Below are positions 22,927-32,320 of a stretch of 64,000 bases of DNA, piece after piece. Under the pieces are notes generated by a model, which saw only the letters and a list, made by a program, of their open reading frames with translations, made no database searches and was not told where the DNA came from. The stretch is from positions 1,488,001 to 1,552,000 of the forward strand of contig OY969087.1 of NCBI GenBank assembly GCA_963697525.1, read 5' to 3'. The stretch is from Bradymonas sp963697525. Its GTDB lineage: Bacteria; Myxococcota_A; Bradymonadia; Bradymonadales; Bradymonadaceae. A program made the translations under genes and the position numbers. Every line of letters starts with the position of its first letter. Position 1 is the stretch's first letter.

Positions 22927-25274
22927 TGGACGTGGCGAATATACGGCAGTGGTTTCGCCGATGTCTGGCCGCAGACGCGGGCTCATCAGGCGACGACGGC
23001 CAGGATACATGCGTGGGTGAGCTCGAACTCGCCGGCTTCCAGCGTCGGGCGGTGGCGCGCGGCCTCGATATCGCGCGCACCTTCGGCGGCGTGTTGTTGG
23101 CCGACGCGGTGGGGCTGGGAAAGACGCGCGTCAGCCTGGGCATCGCCAGGGCGTTGGCGCGCGACGCGAGGCTTCGCAGCGGCGCCCCGGTCACGGTGGT
23201 CGTTTATGTGCCGGCGAGGCTTCGACGCCAGTGGGAGGAAGCCCTGGCGCGCGCGCAGGTGCGCGAGTTCGAGGTGGTGACCCACACCGCGCTCAGCCGC
23301 GGCTCGCCCGAAGCCCTTGCCCCAGCCGCGGCGCTCCAGCAGGTGGTGGTCGTCGACGAGGCGCATCGGTTTCGAAACCCGCGTGCCAAGCGCAGCCGGG
23401 CGTTGGCGCAACTGGCGGCGCGCGCGCCGGTGGTCCTGGCGAGCGCGACGCCGGTGTGCAACAGCCAGTGGGATTTGTACCACCTGTTGAGCTTGTTCTT
23501 AGCGGAGCACGACCTTCGCGGCGCGATCGGCCACAACCTTCGCGAGGCGTTCGACATGGCCGAGCGCGGCGACTTCGACCTGACCGAGCTGGTCGAGCAG
23601 GTGGCCATTCGGCGCACGCGTCCGCCCTCGCAGGCCGGTTTTGGTCGCCGCCCCAACGTGTCGCTGCGTGTGCTCGAGTATGCCGCCCTGGGCGCCGAGC
23701 GCTGGCTGTGGCAGCACCTCGAGCGCGAGCTCCGCGCCATGTCGATGGAGCTGTTTCGCCACGATTGGCCGCGCGGGTTGTTGGTGGAGTACGTGCTCAA
23801 GCGATGGGAGAGCGGCGCGGACGCGCTGGCGGCGACGCTCGGCGAGATGGTCGCGTTCCACCAGCGCTGGCTCGAAGCCGATGGCCACGGGCGCACGCTC
23901 AGCCGCGACAGCTTTCGCCAGCTCTTCGGCGGCGAGCTCGGGCGGCGCCAGGAGGTCTTCCCGTTCCTATTCGACGGGCCGGGCGGCGCCCCGGCCTTTC
24001 GGCGCGAGCTTGTCCGCGCCGACCTGGAGGTGCTCGACGGGCTGGCGAGACGTGCCAACGAGGTCGCTGACGGCGCCGACGGAAAGCGTCAGGCCATCCT
24101 CGACATGGTGGCTCAATGCCGCCAGAAGGTGCTGATCTTTACCGGCTATCAGCACGCGGCGCGCGGGCTGTACGACGCGTTGGTGCGCAGGCTCGGCCCG
24201 GAGGCCAAGGTGGGGCTCGTGACCGGCGACACCGCCCGGGCCACCGGCCTGGGGCGGGCCCGGGCCGACGAGATCATTCGCCGCTTCGCGCCGCACTCCA
24301 ACGGGGTGCGCGCGTTGGAGCCGCACCAGCAGATCGACGTGCTCGTAAGCACCGATTGTCTGGCCGAGGGCGTCAACCTGCAGGATTGCGCCCGGGTCGT
24401 GTTGGCCGATCTTCCGTACTCGCCGCTGGCCGTCGAGCAGCGCATCGGGCGACTGGTTCGCCCGGGTGGGCCGCACGAGCGCGTGACGGTGTATTTGCCG
24501 CGGCCGGAGTCGTGGTCCGACAGCCTGGGGCTTCGACGCCGCCTCGACCACAAATTGGATCAGGCGGCGAAGTCGGGGACGGGGTTCGTGGCCGCCGGCA
24601 AGGTCGGTACGGCGCACGTGGGCCCGCGGGAGGTGGTCGGCGGGCCGCTGGCGGCGCTTACCCGCCTGGACGCGCTGGCGGCGACGCTCGAAGCAGCCGA
24701 CGCGCCGGCCATCGAGCCGGGGTTTTGGCGAGCCCGCGCGCGTCACGGTCCGGCGCGGCTGTGGGCGCGCGTTGCTGTACACGAGCGGCGCGGGCGCCGG
24801 TGGATGTGGTGTGTGGTTCGGGATGGACAGCCGGCCGAGATGCGCCTGCACGCGCTGCTCGACGCGCTGGTGCGCGACGCCGACCTCAGCGCGCCGGTCG
24901 AGCGCGCCCAGCCCGACGCCGACCTGTTGGAAGCCGCCGAGGCGGCGGTGCGTCGGCGCGAAAATCTGCTGCGCGCGGCGCGTCTGGCGCCGTTTCCGCT
25001 GCGCCTGGACAGCCCGCAGCGGCGGGTCTGGTCGACGCTTAGTGGTTATGTCGACCGAGGAGAGTTGGAGGTGGACGAGGAGGCGCTCGACCGATTGCGC
25101 CACAACCTGCTGCGCTCGTTTCCGCGCGGCAGTGAGCGGCGCCTCGGTCAGCTATGCGACGCGGATTTGCGGCCGGTGCGCCTGTGGGCCCAGGTGTGCG
25201 CGATCGTCGACGCGGTGCCCGCGTGGAGTCCGCGGGTGCACCTGGAGATCGTCGCGGGGTTGTATCTGTACTAA
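22926..25274 (+). CDS. SNF2-like DEAH helicase (DrmD-like)
   Basis: 782 aa ATP-dependent superfamily 2 translocase. The ATG at 22926 shares its A with the TGA of the methyltransferase (TGATG), so translation is coupled. Motifs: Walker A LLADAVGLGKTRVSL (about 57-71), DEAH box VVVVDEAHRF (about 143), motif III LASATPV, helicase C-terminal motif V STDCLAEGVNLQDC and motif VI VEQRIGRLVRPGG (about 505). The last 240 residues are a region I do not recognise; no nuclease or PLD motif is seen. Together with the methyltransferase it resembles the drmD-drmMI pair of class 1 DISARM phage defence, but drmA, drmB and drmC are absent here. It ends 5 bases from the convergent protease gene. Confidence 0.85.
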   Translation: MDVANIRQWFRRCLAADAGSSGDDGQDTCVGELELAGFQRRAVARGLDIARTFGGVLLADAVGLGKTRVSLGIARALARDARLRSGAPVTVVVYVPARLRRQWEEALARAQVREFEVVTHTALSRGSPEALAPAAALQQVVVVDEAHRFRNPRAKRSRALAQLAARAPVVLASATPVCNSQWDLYHLLSLFLAEHDLRGAIGHNLREAFDMAERGDFDLTELVEQVAIRRTRPPSQAGFGRRPNVSLRVLEYAALGAERWLWQHLERELRAMSMELFRHDWPRGLLVEYVLKRWESGADALAATLGEMVAFHQRWLEADGHGRTLSRDSFRQLFGGELGRRQEVFPFLFDGPGGAPAFRRELVRADLEVLDGLARRANEVADGADGKRQAILDMVAQCRQKVLIFTGYQHAARGLYDALVRRLGPEAKVGLVTGDTARATGLGRARADEIIRRFAPHSNGVRALEPHQQIDVLVSTDCLAEGVNLQDCARVVLADLPYSPLAVEQRIGRLVRPGGPHERVTVYLPRPESWSDSLGLRRRLDHKLDQAAKSGTGFVAAGKVGTAHVGPREVVGGPLAALTRLDALAATLEAADAPAIEPGFWRARARHGPARLWARVAVHERRGRRWMWCVVRDGQPAEMRLHALLDALVRDADLSAPVERAQPDADLLEAAEAAVRRRENLLRAARLAPFPLRLDSPQRRVWSTLSGYVDRGELEVDEEALDRLRHNLLRSFPRGSERRLGQLCDADLRPVRLWAQVCAIVDAVPAWSPRVHLEIVAGLYLY

Positions 25275-25279
25275 GGGCC

Positions 25280-26032
25280 TCAATACCCGCCCGGGTACTG
25301 CTGTCGCTTGCCGTTGGTGGCCTGGAGCACCCGCCAGTTCTGCATGCCGAAGATCATCGCCAGCAAGATGATCCACAGCAGGCTGCTGCCGCCAAAGCCC
25401 AGGGCGAAGACGGCGACGACGCCCAATCCCAAAAAGACCAGCGAGCTGATCGCCGAGTAGCGCATCGCCTTGATGGGGTCTTTGAGCCACCAGCGAAGTG
25501 CGTGCAGCACGACGTGGCCGCCGTCCATGGGGTTGATGGGCAGCATGTTGAACGCCGCCCACAAGACGTTGATGAAGGCCAATGACTCCAAAAAGGAGCG
25601 CAGCAGCCCGCCGCCCTCGAAGGCGCCGGCAACGCTGTTGGCGCCGGTGTAGATGAGCAGCGCGCCGGCCGCGGCGATCCCCAGCAGCAAGCTGGCGATG
25701 GGGCCGGCCAGGCTGATGACGATGGAGCGCCCCGGCGGGTTGTGGCCGCGCCGCTCGTTGATGGTCACCCCGCCAAAGCCGTGCAACACGATGCGACTGC
25801 CGCCGTAGCCGTAGGCCTGCAGGGCGAAGGCGTGGCCGAACTCGTGGAACAGCACCCCGCCAAAGAGCACCGGCGCCCAGATGAGCACGTTTTCAAGCGC
25901 CTGTACGCCCGCCCCGGCGTGCATGCCGCTGAACGAGAACAGCGCGATCAGCAGCAGAAACCACGGGGTCAGGTAGACCTCGTGGCCGAAGATCGAGAAG
26001 AGCTTCCAGCTTTTGCTCGTATTGCCAAACAT
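25280..26032 (-). CDS. Site-2 protease family (M50) membrane metalloprotease
   Basis: 250 aa, with about six hydrophobic segments. Zinc motif HEFGH (FGGVLFHEFGHAFALQ) is in the second or third helix and the third ligand is in NPMDGGHVV. This is the layout of minimal site-2 proteases that cleave substrates inside the membrane, for example to release anti-sigma factors. ATG start, no strong ribosome site. It converges with the helicase gene. A larger paralogue is at 46109. No anti-sigma factor gene is adjacent, so the substrate is unknown. Confidence 0.9.
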   Translation of the reverse strand: MFGNTSKSWKLFSIFGHEVYLTPWFLLLIALFSFSGMHAGAGVQALENVLIWAPVLFGGVLFHEFGHAFALQAYGYGGSRIVLHGFGGVTINERRGHNPPGRSIVISLAGPIASLLLGIAAAGALLIYTGANSVAGAFEGGGLLRSFLESLAFINVLWAAFNMLPINPMDGGHVVLHALRWWLKDPIKAMRYSAISSLVFLGLGVVAVFALGFGGSSLLWIILLAMIFGMQNWRVLQATNGKRQQYPGGY

Positions 26033-26366
26033 GCCTACGTCTCGTTGTCGGGCTGACTAGCAAGCTCGGACTACCGCCGGCTCGCGGCGAAATCAAGTCG
26101 ATGGGTTCGAGAATCACGGTTCAATTAGAAATCTAACTACGCGCGCCCTGTCTTCCACCGGGGCGGATGTGCCGCGCTCGGCCACAACTGGCGCCGGTTT
26201 GCGCAGCGTGCGGCCGAGCGGCCCGCCGAAGAAAATCGCGCGAAGTACGCAACGATTGGTCCGGTTTTGCCGATAACCAATATGAGGGGCATCGCACGGT
26301 GTGCCTCGCGGTACATACGCCAATAAAACAAAGAACACCGCGGAGAAAATCCGCGAGGAGATACAA
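26033..26366. other. Divergent intergenic region with sigma-28-like promoter
   Basis: 334 bases between the protease (minus) and the 26367 gene (plus). It contains copy 2 of the promoter-like element and a strong ribosome site GAGGAG (26355-26360). A GC-rich inverted segment lies near 26175-26230. No gene is seen. Confidence 0.6.
26250..26276 (+). promoter_or_regulatory. Sigma-28 (FliA/WhiG)-type promoter, copy 2
   Basis: CAACGATT (26250-26257), 11 bases, GCCGATAA (26269-26276). Five of eight -35 positions and all -10 positions match the FliA consensus TAAAGTTT-N11-GCCGATAA. Flanks ACG, ACC and ATGAGGGGC are shared with copy 1. It is 90 bases before the ATG at 26367. Confidence 0.65.
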
Positions 26367-27326
26367 ATGAACGGATTGAATAGCTATTTGGAGTTGGTCG
26401 AGCACGGCCGCCCGATGGACGAGGTGCCGACGCCGCCGGCGGTCCAGGAGCCGCTGTTGCGCCTGCTGGCCCACGCTCACGAGCAAGAGGAGTTGCCCGT
26501 CGAGGGGGCCTGGCGGCTGGACTCACGGGTAAGCCGCACGTTGGAGAAGCGCCACGCGTCGAGCCCGCCCGGTGGATGGGCCGGGCTGGCCGGGCTGGCC
26601 TGTGGCTGCGGGGTGCTGCGCGCCCAGCGCGAGGCGTTCGAGCCGGATATGGAGTTGGCCGAGCTGGTCGCCCGCGACGAAGCCCAGGTGCGCCGCGAGC
26701 TCTTCGAGGCGTTTACCCGCCTGCTGGTGCCGCCGGCGGCCGCCGCCGGGTTGTTCATCATCATCGGCATGCACCCGGCCTGGGGGCTTCGGGTCGCCCA
26801 CGAGACCCACGCGCGTGGCCGAAGCGAGTTCACCGGCCGCCCGCCGGCGGGCATCGAGCCGGGCTGGCGAGACGAGTCGCTGTTCCCCGACGCGGTCGTC
26901 GAGCTGCTGGGCGACACGATCTTCGGCGCCATCGCCGCCGTGGTGGCCACGCTTCGCAAGCTGTCGCCCGCCGAGCGCTACCCGATCGACGCCCTCGCCG
27001 GGCTCGTCCAGCAATCGTGCTACTTCTCGCGCCGATGCGCCCAGGAGCAATACGACCGGCTGACCATCGATGGCCTCACCCCGTTCGTCGGCGAGCTCGC
27101 CGATGATGGCAGGGCGGGGAGTTATCGAGTGCTCGACTTCGCCACCGTCGACCTGCTCGACACGCTGATGGTGCCCGCCGGTATCGCCCGGCGCTTCGAC
27201 GACGGCACGTTCTGTGTGTTCGAAGATGTGCTCGAGGGGGTGCGCGTGGGCGATCTCGACGCCGACGCCCAGGAGGTCAAGCTGACCTGGTTACTCGCCG
27301 GCGAGGCCGGCTGTTTGGTGGCTTGA
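26367..27326 (+). CDS. Protein of unknown function under the shared sigma-28-like promoter
   Basis: 319 aa; I do not recognise the family. The ATG at 26367 has GAGGAG 6 bases upstream. The protein is acidic to neutral and mostly helical. A hydrophobic stretch LLVPPAAAAGLFIIIGM (about residues 125-141) and a second one around FGAIAAVVATL could be membrane-associated or buried core. Several Cys are scattered (CGCG at about 84, CYFSRRC, CVFED), without a clear metal motif. There is no signal peptide. It stands alone between two minus-strand genes. Its promoter element links it to the methyltransferase-helicase operon and comEC, which is the only functional clue. Confidence 0.75.
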   Translation: MNGLNSYLELVEHGRPMDEVPTPPAVQEPLLRLLAHAHEQEELPVEGAWRLDSRVSRTLEKRHASSPPGGWAGLAGLACGCGVLRAQREAFEPDMELAELVARDEAQVRRELFEAFTRLLVPPAAAAGLFIIIGMHPAWGLRVAHETHARGRSEFTGRPPAGIEPGWRDESLFPDAVVELLGDTIFGAIAAVVATLRKLSPAERYPIDALAGLVQQSCYFSRRCAQEQYDRLTIDGLTPFVGELADDGRAGSYRVLDFATVDLLDTLMVPAGIARRFDDGTFCVFEDVLEGVRVGDLDADAQEVKLTWLLAGEAGCLVA

Positions 27327-27345
27327 ACGGCTGGTGAATGATCCT

Positions 27346-27810
27346 TTATGAGTTTTTCGCCGCGATAGCCTCGGGGGCCTCGTCGATCTCGTAGAGCTCT
27401 TCGATGGGGCGGCGCCCGGGCAGGCCGTCGCGGGTGTCATGCCACCAGCGCACGTCCTTCTCACCGAGGCGCCAGCACAAGAAGACGTCGCGGTTGCCGC
27501 GGCGGGCGTACCAGTCGACCAGGCCCTGGTCGAGGCTCTTGACCAGACAGCCGGCGGCCTCGATGCGATCGAGGTCGTCGCGCACGGCGTCTATCAGCGC
27601 CAGGAGCGTCGCCCGGTTGTGGACCACCGCCGGGCTGGCGCCCTGCAGTTCGAAGTCGAAGTCGTCGCTGGTGGGCGCGGCGTCGACCAGGTCGAGCAAC
27701 GCGTAGATGTCGGAGATCTGCAGGCGCATCTGCACGATGCGGGTGAACGCATCGGTCAGGAAGGGGATCATCTGGTTGGCTTCTTCGACGGTGAAATAGC
27801 GCTTATCCAT
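27346..27810 (-). CDS. DUF2203 family protein
   Basis: 154 aa. The ATG at 27810 has GGGAG 6 bases upstream and opens with MDKRYFTVEEANQMIPFL, the conserved N-terminus of DUF2203 proteins. The family's C-terminal feature is also present: the LVDWYARRGNRDVFLCWRLG segment, followed by WWHDTRDGLPGRRPIEEL. Small cytoplasmic proteins of this family are widespread and have no known function. The long open frame upstream of this start is not coding. Confidence 0.85.
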   Translation of the reverse strand: MDKRYFTVEEANQMIPFLTDAFTRIVQMRLQISDIYALLDLVDAAPTSDDFDFELQGASPAVVHNRATLLALIDAVRDDLDRIEAAGCLVKSLDQGLVDWYARRGNRDVFLCWRLGEKDVRWWHDTRDGLPGRRPIEELYEIDEAPEAIAAKNS

Positions 27811-27989
27811 GGTTGCTCCCGATTGGCAGATGGCGCCAAGTTGTGGATCTGCCGGTATGACACAAACTGACCTCGCTTTGCAAATATGCTGCGCGCTTTG
27901 ACGCGGCCAAATCACCGTAGCGCCGATGAGACGCCTCGCCGCTTCAACGCTGGGCGGCGTCGATACTGGCGGCGTCGATGGTGGGGCGA

Positions 27990-28622
27990 TCAATTGTACG
28001 TGGCGCTGAAGCGCAACCCGAAGCTCTCTCCGTTGAAATTGTTGTCGCCGTCGGATGATGGCACCGAGTGAAACCCGAAGGCAGCGGCGAGGCCCATCCC
28101 CCACGAGTCGCTGGCCCACCACTCCTTGCCCAGCGTCAAATCGAGGGCTACGCCGGTGTCGGTCTTGTAGGTCTTGTTGCCCCGGGTGGCGTTGAGCGCC
28201 GCCATGCCGAGGGAGCCGGAGAAGTAGAAATTCGAGCCAAAATAGGTGGTGATCCCCGGGCCAAGCAGCGCCAGGGTCAGAGAGGTGTCGCTGTTGGTGG
28301 TGCCGCTGAGGGAGACGGAGCCGGCCTTGACGGTGACGTCGGGCCCGCTCAACCCCCAACCGCCCAGGGTGAGGTGTAGAGCGAAGTTGTCGGTGATCAT
28401 GCCGCCGATGGCGACGTTGAGGTTGACCCCGCCACCGGAGTACTCCACGCTCGACGAGCCATTGTCGACCTTGGTGCGTGCGCCGCCGCCTCCCAACGAG
28501 AGGCGCAACAGAAAACCATCGTGATGGCTGCCGGGACGCCCAGCGGCGTGAGCCGTCGAGGAAAAGGCCAGCGTCGAGACGGCAAACAACACCATCAGCG
28601 CCTTCGAGAATCGCGTGGGCAT
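27990..28622 (-). CDS. Outer-membrane beta-barrel protein
   Basis: 210 aa from the ATG at 28622 (preceded by GGGGG); an ATG at 28634 is also in frame. Signal peptide with core ALMVLFAVSTLAFSS, cleavage likely after AHA. The mature part has alternating hydrophobic and polar residues in Gly-rich strands (FLLRLSLGGGG, LNVAIGGMI, FALHLTLGGWGL) and ends in an aromatic-containing strand SFGLRFSATYN, typical of an eight-stranded OmpA/OmpW-like barrel. No specific family recognised. The 179 bases between it and DUF2203 show no gene. Confidence 0.75.
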   Translation of the reverse strand: MPTRFSKALMVLFAVSTLAFSSTAHAAGRPGSHHDGFLLRLSLGGGGARTKVDNGSSSVEYSGGGVNLNVAIGGMITDNFALHLTLGGWGLSGPDVTVKAGSVSLSGTTNSDTSLTLALLGPGITTYFGSNFYFSGSLGMAALNATRGNKTYKTDTGVALDLTLGKEWWASDSWGMGLAAAFGFHSVPSSDGDNNFNGESFGLRFSATYN

Positions 28623-28869
28623 GACTACCCCCATAGTTTGGAGAGGAAGTTAACTTCGGAGCCGAACAAACACGTATGTCGCTCCACAAAAGAGGTCGCG
28701 CCAGCATACGACCAAGAAGGCCCGGCCCGCAACTGGTGTTCGTCGCGGGCCTCGCGCCGTGCGCGCCAACGCCGTCCGGGAACACCGCCAGCCTCGCCTC
28801 AGGGTCGAAGAATTAGAAAATGTGTTGGTTCTCGATCCGCGGTGTTGTAGAAGCGAGAGCCGTTGCCTG

Positions 28870-28901
28870 AACCCCTGGACCCCAACCCCTGGACCCCGAC
28901 C
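28870..28901. repeat. CCCCTGGACCCC-type dispersed repeat, copy 1
   Basis: AACCCCTGGACCCC occurs twice in tandem just before the Tricorn-like start codon. Related copies are at 37974, 47110 and 55471. Confidence 0.7.
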
Positions 28902-28905
28902 ACCC

Positions 28906-31900
28906 ATGCACGGATATTACCGCCAGCCGACTGTCTTCAATGATCGCGTCGTCTTCGTCAGCGAGGACGACCTGTGGGAGGTCTCGCTCGACGGCGGCGT
29001 CGCCCGCCGGTTGACCAGCGGCAAGGGCGCCGCGTCCTACCCGGCGTTTTCGCCCGACGGTACCGCGATCGCCTTTACGGGCACCGAGGAGGGCACGCCC
29101 GAGGTCTACGTGATGGACGCGCGCGGCGGGGCCGCCCGGCAGTTGACCTTCAACGGCACGGTGTCGACGGTGGTGGGCTGGTCCAAAGACGGCTCGCACG
29201 TGGTGTTTCGCTCGAATTATCACGAGCCGTTCACCCGGCCGTTGGTGCTCTACCAGGTGCCCGTCGACGGCGGTGAGGTGTCGCGGGTGCCGGTGGGCCC
29301 GGCGCATTCGGTCTCCTTCCAGCCCGACGGCGACGGCGTGGTGCTGGCGCGCTACTCCGACGACGTCGCCCGCTGGAAACGCTACCGCGGCGGCACCGCC
29401 GCCGTGATGTGGATCGACGCCGACGGCTCGGGCAACTGGCAGCGGCTGCTGCCCGAGTACACCGCCGGGCTGGTGCGCCCGATGTGGATCGGCGAGCGCG
29501 TCTACTTCGTGACCGACGAGGAGGGCCACGGCAATATCTACTCGTGTGCCCCCGACGGCTCCGACGTGACGCGCCACACCGACCACGTCGGCTTCTACGC
29601 GCGCTTTGCGGCGACCGACGGCCGGACCATCGTGTACACCGTCGGCGGTGAGCTGTGGCGCCTGGACGTCGCCGGTGACCAGGCCGAAAAGATCGACTGC
29701 GAGTACGCCTCGCCGCGCACCGAGCTCAACCGCAAATTCGTCGACGCCGAGGACTTCCTCGACGACTTCGCGCTGCATCCCAGGGGCCACTCCCTGGCGG
29801 TGACCACGCGCGGCAAGCTGTTCAACTTCGGCAATTGGGAGGGCGCGGTGCGCCAGACCGGCCGCGAGCAGGGCGTGCGCTACCGCTTGCCGCTGTACTT
29901 GGACGACGGCGAGCGCGTGGTGGTGGTCTCCGACGACGGCGGCGAGGAGCACTTCGAGCTCCACCGCGTCGACGGCTCGGCCGCGCCCACCTTGGTCGAC
30001 ACGCAGGGCTTCGACATCGGTCGCCCGCTGGAGGCCAAGGTCTCGCCCGACGAGGACGCCGTGGTCTTCGCCAATCACCGCCACGAGCTGGTGTACGTCG
30101 ACCTGGAGTCGGGCGAGGCCAAGGTGCTCGACCGCAGCGAATATACCCGCATCAACGGCTTCGACTGGTCGTCGGACGGACGCTGGGTGGCCTACGGCTT
30201 CGGCAACGACCACGCCACCGGCGAGATTCGCATCTACGACCTCGACGAGGACCGCTGGCACCGGGTGACCTCGGGCTCGTACCTCGACGTCCAGCCGGCC
30301 TTCGACCCCAAGGGGCGCTACCTGTACTTTTTGTCGTACCGCAAGTTCAACCCGGTCTACGACGAGGTCTTCTTCGAGCTGAGCTTCCCGCGGGCGATGA
30401 AGCCGTGTGTGGTCGCGCTGCGAAAGGACGTCGAGTCGCCGTTCATCGAGACGCCGCGCCCGCTCGACGGCGACTTCGACGACGACGAGGAGGACGTCGA
30501 CGAGAAGGCCGAGGAGGCCAAGGACGGAGACGGCGGGGACAAGGACGAAGACGCCGTCGCCATCGACTTCGACGGCATCGAGCGCCGCGTGGAGGTATTC
30601 CCCGGCGCCGAGGGAAGCTACGGCGACATCGCCGCCACCGCCGGGCGGGTCTTCTGGACGGCCTTCCCGGTCACCGGAAGCCTGGGCTCGTCGATGGGCG
30701 ACGAGGCCTCCGGCCGACTGCAGTACTTCTCGCTGAGCAAGCGGCGCACCAAGACGTTCGCGCGCGGGGTCTCGGACTTCGTGCTCGGCCCGGATAACAA
30801 GACCATGGCCCTGTGGACCGACGACGGCCTGCAGGTGGTCAGCGCGTCCGGGGAAGGGCCCGCGCACAGCGACAGCGACGACGACATGCCCGGCCGGCGC
30901 ACCGGCTTTGTCGACCTGGGCCGGCTGTCGGTGGGCGTCGAGCCGCGCGCCGAGTGGGAGCAGATGCTCCACGAGGCCTGGCGCTTGATGCGCGACCACT
31001 TCTGGCGCTCCGACATGAGCGGGGTCGACTGGGATGAGGTCTGGGCGCGCTATTCCGGCTTGCTCGACCGGGTGAGCTCGCGAAGCGAGTTCTCCGACCT
31101 GGTGTGGACGATGCAGGGCGAGCTGGGCACCAGCCACGCCTACGAGATCGGCGGCGACTACCCGCGCCCGCCGCAATACAACCCCGGTCTGCTGGGCGCC
31201 GACGTCACCTGGGACGCCGACTTCGAGTACGAGCGCGGCGACGCCACTCAAAAGGGCGCTTACCGCATCGACCACATCGTGGCCGCCGAGACCTGGGAGC
31301 CCAAAGAGCGCTCCGCGCTGGTACGCCCCGGCGTCGACATCGACGAGGGCGACTACATCGTGGCCATCAACGGCCAGCGCGTCTCCGAGCACGTCTCGGT
31401 CGACCAGCGCCTGGTCAACCGTGCCGGCCAGGAGGTCGAGATCTCGGTGGCCGACGCCGAATCTGGCGAGCTGCGCACCCACACGGTCAAGACGCTCACC
31501 AGCGAGTTCGGCGCGCGCTACCGCGAGTGGGTGGTGCGCAATCGCCAGCGCGTCCACGAGGCCTCCGACGGCCAACTCGGCTACGTGCATATCCCCGATA
31601 TGGGCGCGTTTGGCTTCTCCGAATTCCACCGCGGCTACATGGCCGAGAACACCAAAAACGGCCTGGTGGTCGACGTGCGCTACAACGGCGGCGGCCACGT
31701 CAGCCAGCTCATCCTCGAGAAGCTCGCCCGGCCCCGGCTCGGCTACGACATCCAGCGCTGGGGCCAGCCGCTGCCCTACCCGCAGGAGTCGGTCATGGGC
31801 CCGATGGTCGCGCTGACCAACGAGCACGCCGGCAGCGACGGCGACATCTTCAGCCACTGCTTCAAGCTCATGAAGCTCGGCCCGCTGCTCGGCAAGCGCA

Positions 31901-32190
31901 CCTGGGGCGGCGTCATCGGCATCTGGCCGCGCCACCGCCTGGTCGACGGCTCGGTCACGACCCAGCCCGAGTTCTCCTTCTGGTTCAGCGACGTCGGCTT
32001 CAGCGTCGAAAACTACGGCACCGACCCCGACATCGAGGTCGAGCTGCCGCCCGACGCCGCCGCCCGCGGCGACGACCCCCAACTGGAGGCGGCCATCGAA
32101 AAGGCGATGGCGATGTTGGAGGAGCAAAAGCCCGGGCTTCCCGAGTTTGGCGAGGCGCCGAGCATGAAGCCGCCCGAGAAGTTGGGGTGA
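28906..32190 (+). CDS. Tricorn-like S41 family serine protease
   Basis: 1094 aa cytoplasmic peptidase; archaeal Tricorn trims peptides released by the proteasome. ATG at 28906 opens MHGYYRQPTVF, a typical Tricorn N-terminus; an upstream GTG frame would include noncoding repeat. The first about 650 residues form WD40/PD40-type beta-propellers (SPDGTAIAFTG, EVYVMD, SSDGRWVAYGF). An acidic insert at about 520-555 (DDDEEDVDEKAEEAK and following) is unusual. Then come a Tricorn C1 domain with GTSHAYE (catalytic Ser/His region), a PDZ domain (about 800-880, GDYIVAINGQRV) and the C2 domain with VDVRYNGGGH and NEHAGSDGDIF (nucleophile Ser). No partner peptidases are adjacent. Confidence 0.9.
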   Translation: MHGYYRQPTVFNDRVVFVSEDDLWEVSLDGGVARRLTSGKGAASYPAFSPDGTAIAFTGTEEGTPEVYVMDARGGAARQLTFNGTVSTVVGWSKDGSHVVFRSNYHEPFTRPLVLYQVPVDGGEVSRVPVGPAHSVSFQPDGDGVVLARYSDDVARWKRYRGGTAAVMWIDADGSGNWQRLLPEYTAGLVRPMWIGERVYFVTDEEGHGNIYSCAPDGSDVTRHTDHVGFYARFAATDGRTIVYTVGGELWRLDVAGDQAEKIDCEYASPRTELNRKFVDAEDFLDDFALHPRGHSLAVTTRGKLFNFGNWEGAVRQTGREQGVRYRLPLYLDDGERVVVVSDDGGEEHFELHRVDGSAAPTLVDTQGFDIGRPLEAKVSPDEDAVVFANHRHELVYVDLESGEAKVLDRSEYTRINGFDWSSDGRWVAYGFGNDHATGEIRIYDLDEDRWHRVTSGSYLDVQPAFDPKGRYLYFLSYRKFNPVYDEVFFELSFPRAMKPCVVALRKDVESPFIETPRPLDGDFDDDEEDVDEKAEEAKDGDGGDKDEDAVAIDFDGIERRVEVFPGAEGSYGDIAATAGRVFWTAFPVTGSLGSSMGDEASGRLQYFSLSKRRTKTFARGVSDFVLGPDNKTMALWTDDGLQVVSASGEGPAHSDSDDDMPGRRTGFVDLGRLSVGVEPRAEWEQMLHEAWRLMRDHFWRSDMSGVDWDEVWARYSGLLDRVSSRSEFSDLVWTMQGELGTSHAYEIGGDYPRPPQYNPGLLGADVTWDADFEYERGDATQKGAYRIDHIVAAETWEPKERSALVRPGVDIDEGDYIVAINGQRVSEHVSVDQRLVNRAGQEVEISVADAESGELRTHTVKTLTSEFGARYREWVVRNRQRVHEASDGQLGYVHIPDMGAFGFSEFHRGYMAENTKNGLVVDVRYNGGGHVSQLILEKLARPRLGYDIQRWGQPLPYPQESVMGPMVALTNEHAGSDGDIFSHCFKLMKLGPLLGKRTWGGVIGIWPRHRLVDGSVTTQPEFSFWFSDVGFSVENYGTDPDIEVELPPDAAARGDDPQLEAAIEKAMAMLEEQKPGLPEFGEAPSMKPPEKLG

Positions 32191-32320
32191 TTGGGTGAAT
32201 CAGATCCCCCAGCTACGCTACGCTTCCCAGGGGGCTACAGTTGGGATGTCGCCCTTCGGGCTACAAGTCAGCTGCGCCCAGAAAAAGCCGAGCCCGAAGG
32301 GCGGAACCAAACAAAGCGTA

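Noticed and set aside
28813..32127. Minus-strand open frame of 1104 codons opposite the Tricorn-like gene
   Set aside because: High-GC shadow; the plus strand carries the propeller, PDZ and S41 motifs.
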